Assembly: GCF_014198605.1 (NCBI RefSeq)
Contig: NZ_JACIHU010000003.1
Length of the DNA: 64,000 bases
Reading direction: 5' to 3' (one strand)
Source: Rhizobium etli_C
GTDB taxonomy: Bacteria; Pseudomonadota; Alphaproteobacteria; Rhizobiales; Rhizobiaceae
A program made the position numbers and the translations under genes. The stretch's first letter is position 1. Every line of letters begins with the position of its first letter. The notes beneath the pieces were generated by a model that was not told the DNA's origin, did not search any database, and was given only the letters and a program-made list of their open reading frames with translations. Below are positions 63,836 to 64,000 of the stretch, one piece after another.

Positions 63836-64000
63836 TGTCGCCCGAGGACATCGTCCGGCAACTTGGCATGCAGCCGCATCCGGAAGGCGGCTGGTACGTC
63901 GAGACATTCCGCGATACGGCGGGCGGAGAGCGCGGACATTCCACCGCGATCTATTACCTCCTGACCAGCGGGCAGCGCTCGCACTGGCATCGCGTCCACG
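63835..64000 (+). CDS. Cupin domain protein (DUF985/cupin_5), truncated by window end
   Basis: The start ATG overlaps the gloB stop by one base (TGATG). The first 55 residues include MQPHPEGGWYVETFRDTAGG and IYYLLTSGQRSHWHRVH, the metal-binding pattern of the DUF985 (cupin_5) family. The frame is still open at 64000, so the C-terminal part is missing from this window. Confidence 0.8.
   Translation, partial: MSPEDIVRQLGMQPHPEGGWYVETFRDTAGGERGHSTAIYYLLTSGQRSHWHRVH

Overview
The window is ordinary-looking chromosomal DNA of a fast-growing Rhizobiales bacterium, most likely Rhizobium (leguminosarum/etli group). The support is gene content and order rather than any database search: lysC-ptsP-prfA-prmC, argH-lptM-lysA followed by a DUF4175/TIGR02302 gene, ftsE-ftsX beside hpt and cpdR, a DUF4167 gene, an isolated Flp-type pilin gene and a RIME-like palindrome. 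Base composition is high-GC throughout and coding density is high. I found no insertion sequence, CRISPR array, rRNA operon or plasmid replication module.

Layout. 0.4-5 kb: an M23 peptidase gene and, convergent with it, clpB. 5.3-12 kb (minus strand): the run lysC, ptsP, prfA, prmC and then the DUF4167 gene. 12.3-17 kb: ubiG, then a minus-strand cluster (comF, a monothiol/dithiol glutaredoxin, a nitrilase-family amidase, DUF1178), a divergent methyltransferase, a Flp pilin and a small membrane protein. 17.2-23.7 kb: mutT-type hydrolase, GNAT protein, argJ and a parvulin isomerase on the minus strand, divergent from secA, which has a clear promoter. 23.8-32.3 kb: a more accessory stretch with a polysaccharide flippase directly abutting a CelD-type acyltransferase, an acyl-CoA synthetase, an aldo/keto reductase, a methyltransferase and a TetR/MFS pair with two near-identical operators. 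32.4-33.2 kb: tRNA-Leu(CAA) followed by a short low-density stretch with small unknown genes. 33.3-41 kb: an antiporter fused to a cyclic-nucleotide-binding domain, DedA, DsbB, HNH nuclease, a DNA glycosylase, GluQRS, BrkB, an SDR and a HIG1-type protein. 41.2-45.8 kb: a RIME-like palindrome, corrinoid adenosyltransferase, rhomboid, etfBA behind an operator-like palindrome, and 3-hydroxyacyl-CoA dehydrogenase. 46-52.6 kb: tlpA divergent from argH, then lptM-like lipoprotein, lysA and the DUF4175 gene. 52.6-64 kb: cpdR, hpt, ftsEX, DUF218, plsC, ChaC-like, DUF2125, GNAT, tyrC, hisC, methyltransferase, gloB and a cupin gene cut by the window end.

Functional themes. Several genes serve amino-acid synthesis (lysC, argJ, argH, lysA, hisC, tyrC), translation termination (prfA, prmC) and the cell envelope (M23 peptidase, SecA, FtsEX, PlsC, DsbB, parvulin, flippase, LptM-like lipoprotein). 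The electron-transfer flavoprotein, the acyl-CoA dehydrogenase partner HbdA and the acyl-CoA synthetase point to fatty or branched acyl catabolism. I did not find a convincing completely new system. The best leads are the flippase-acyltransferase pair, the two matched TetR operators, the operator-like palindrome before etfBA, the small-gene cluster behind tRNA-Leu, and two unannotated-looking small ORFs.
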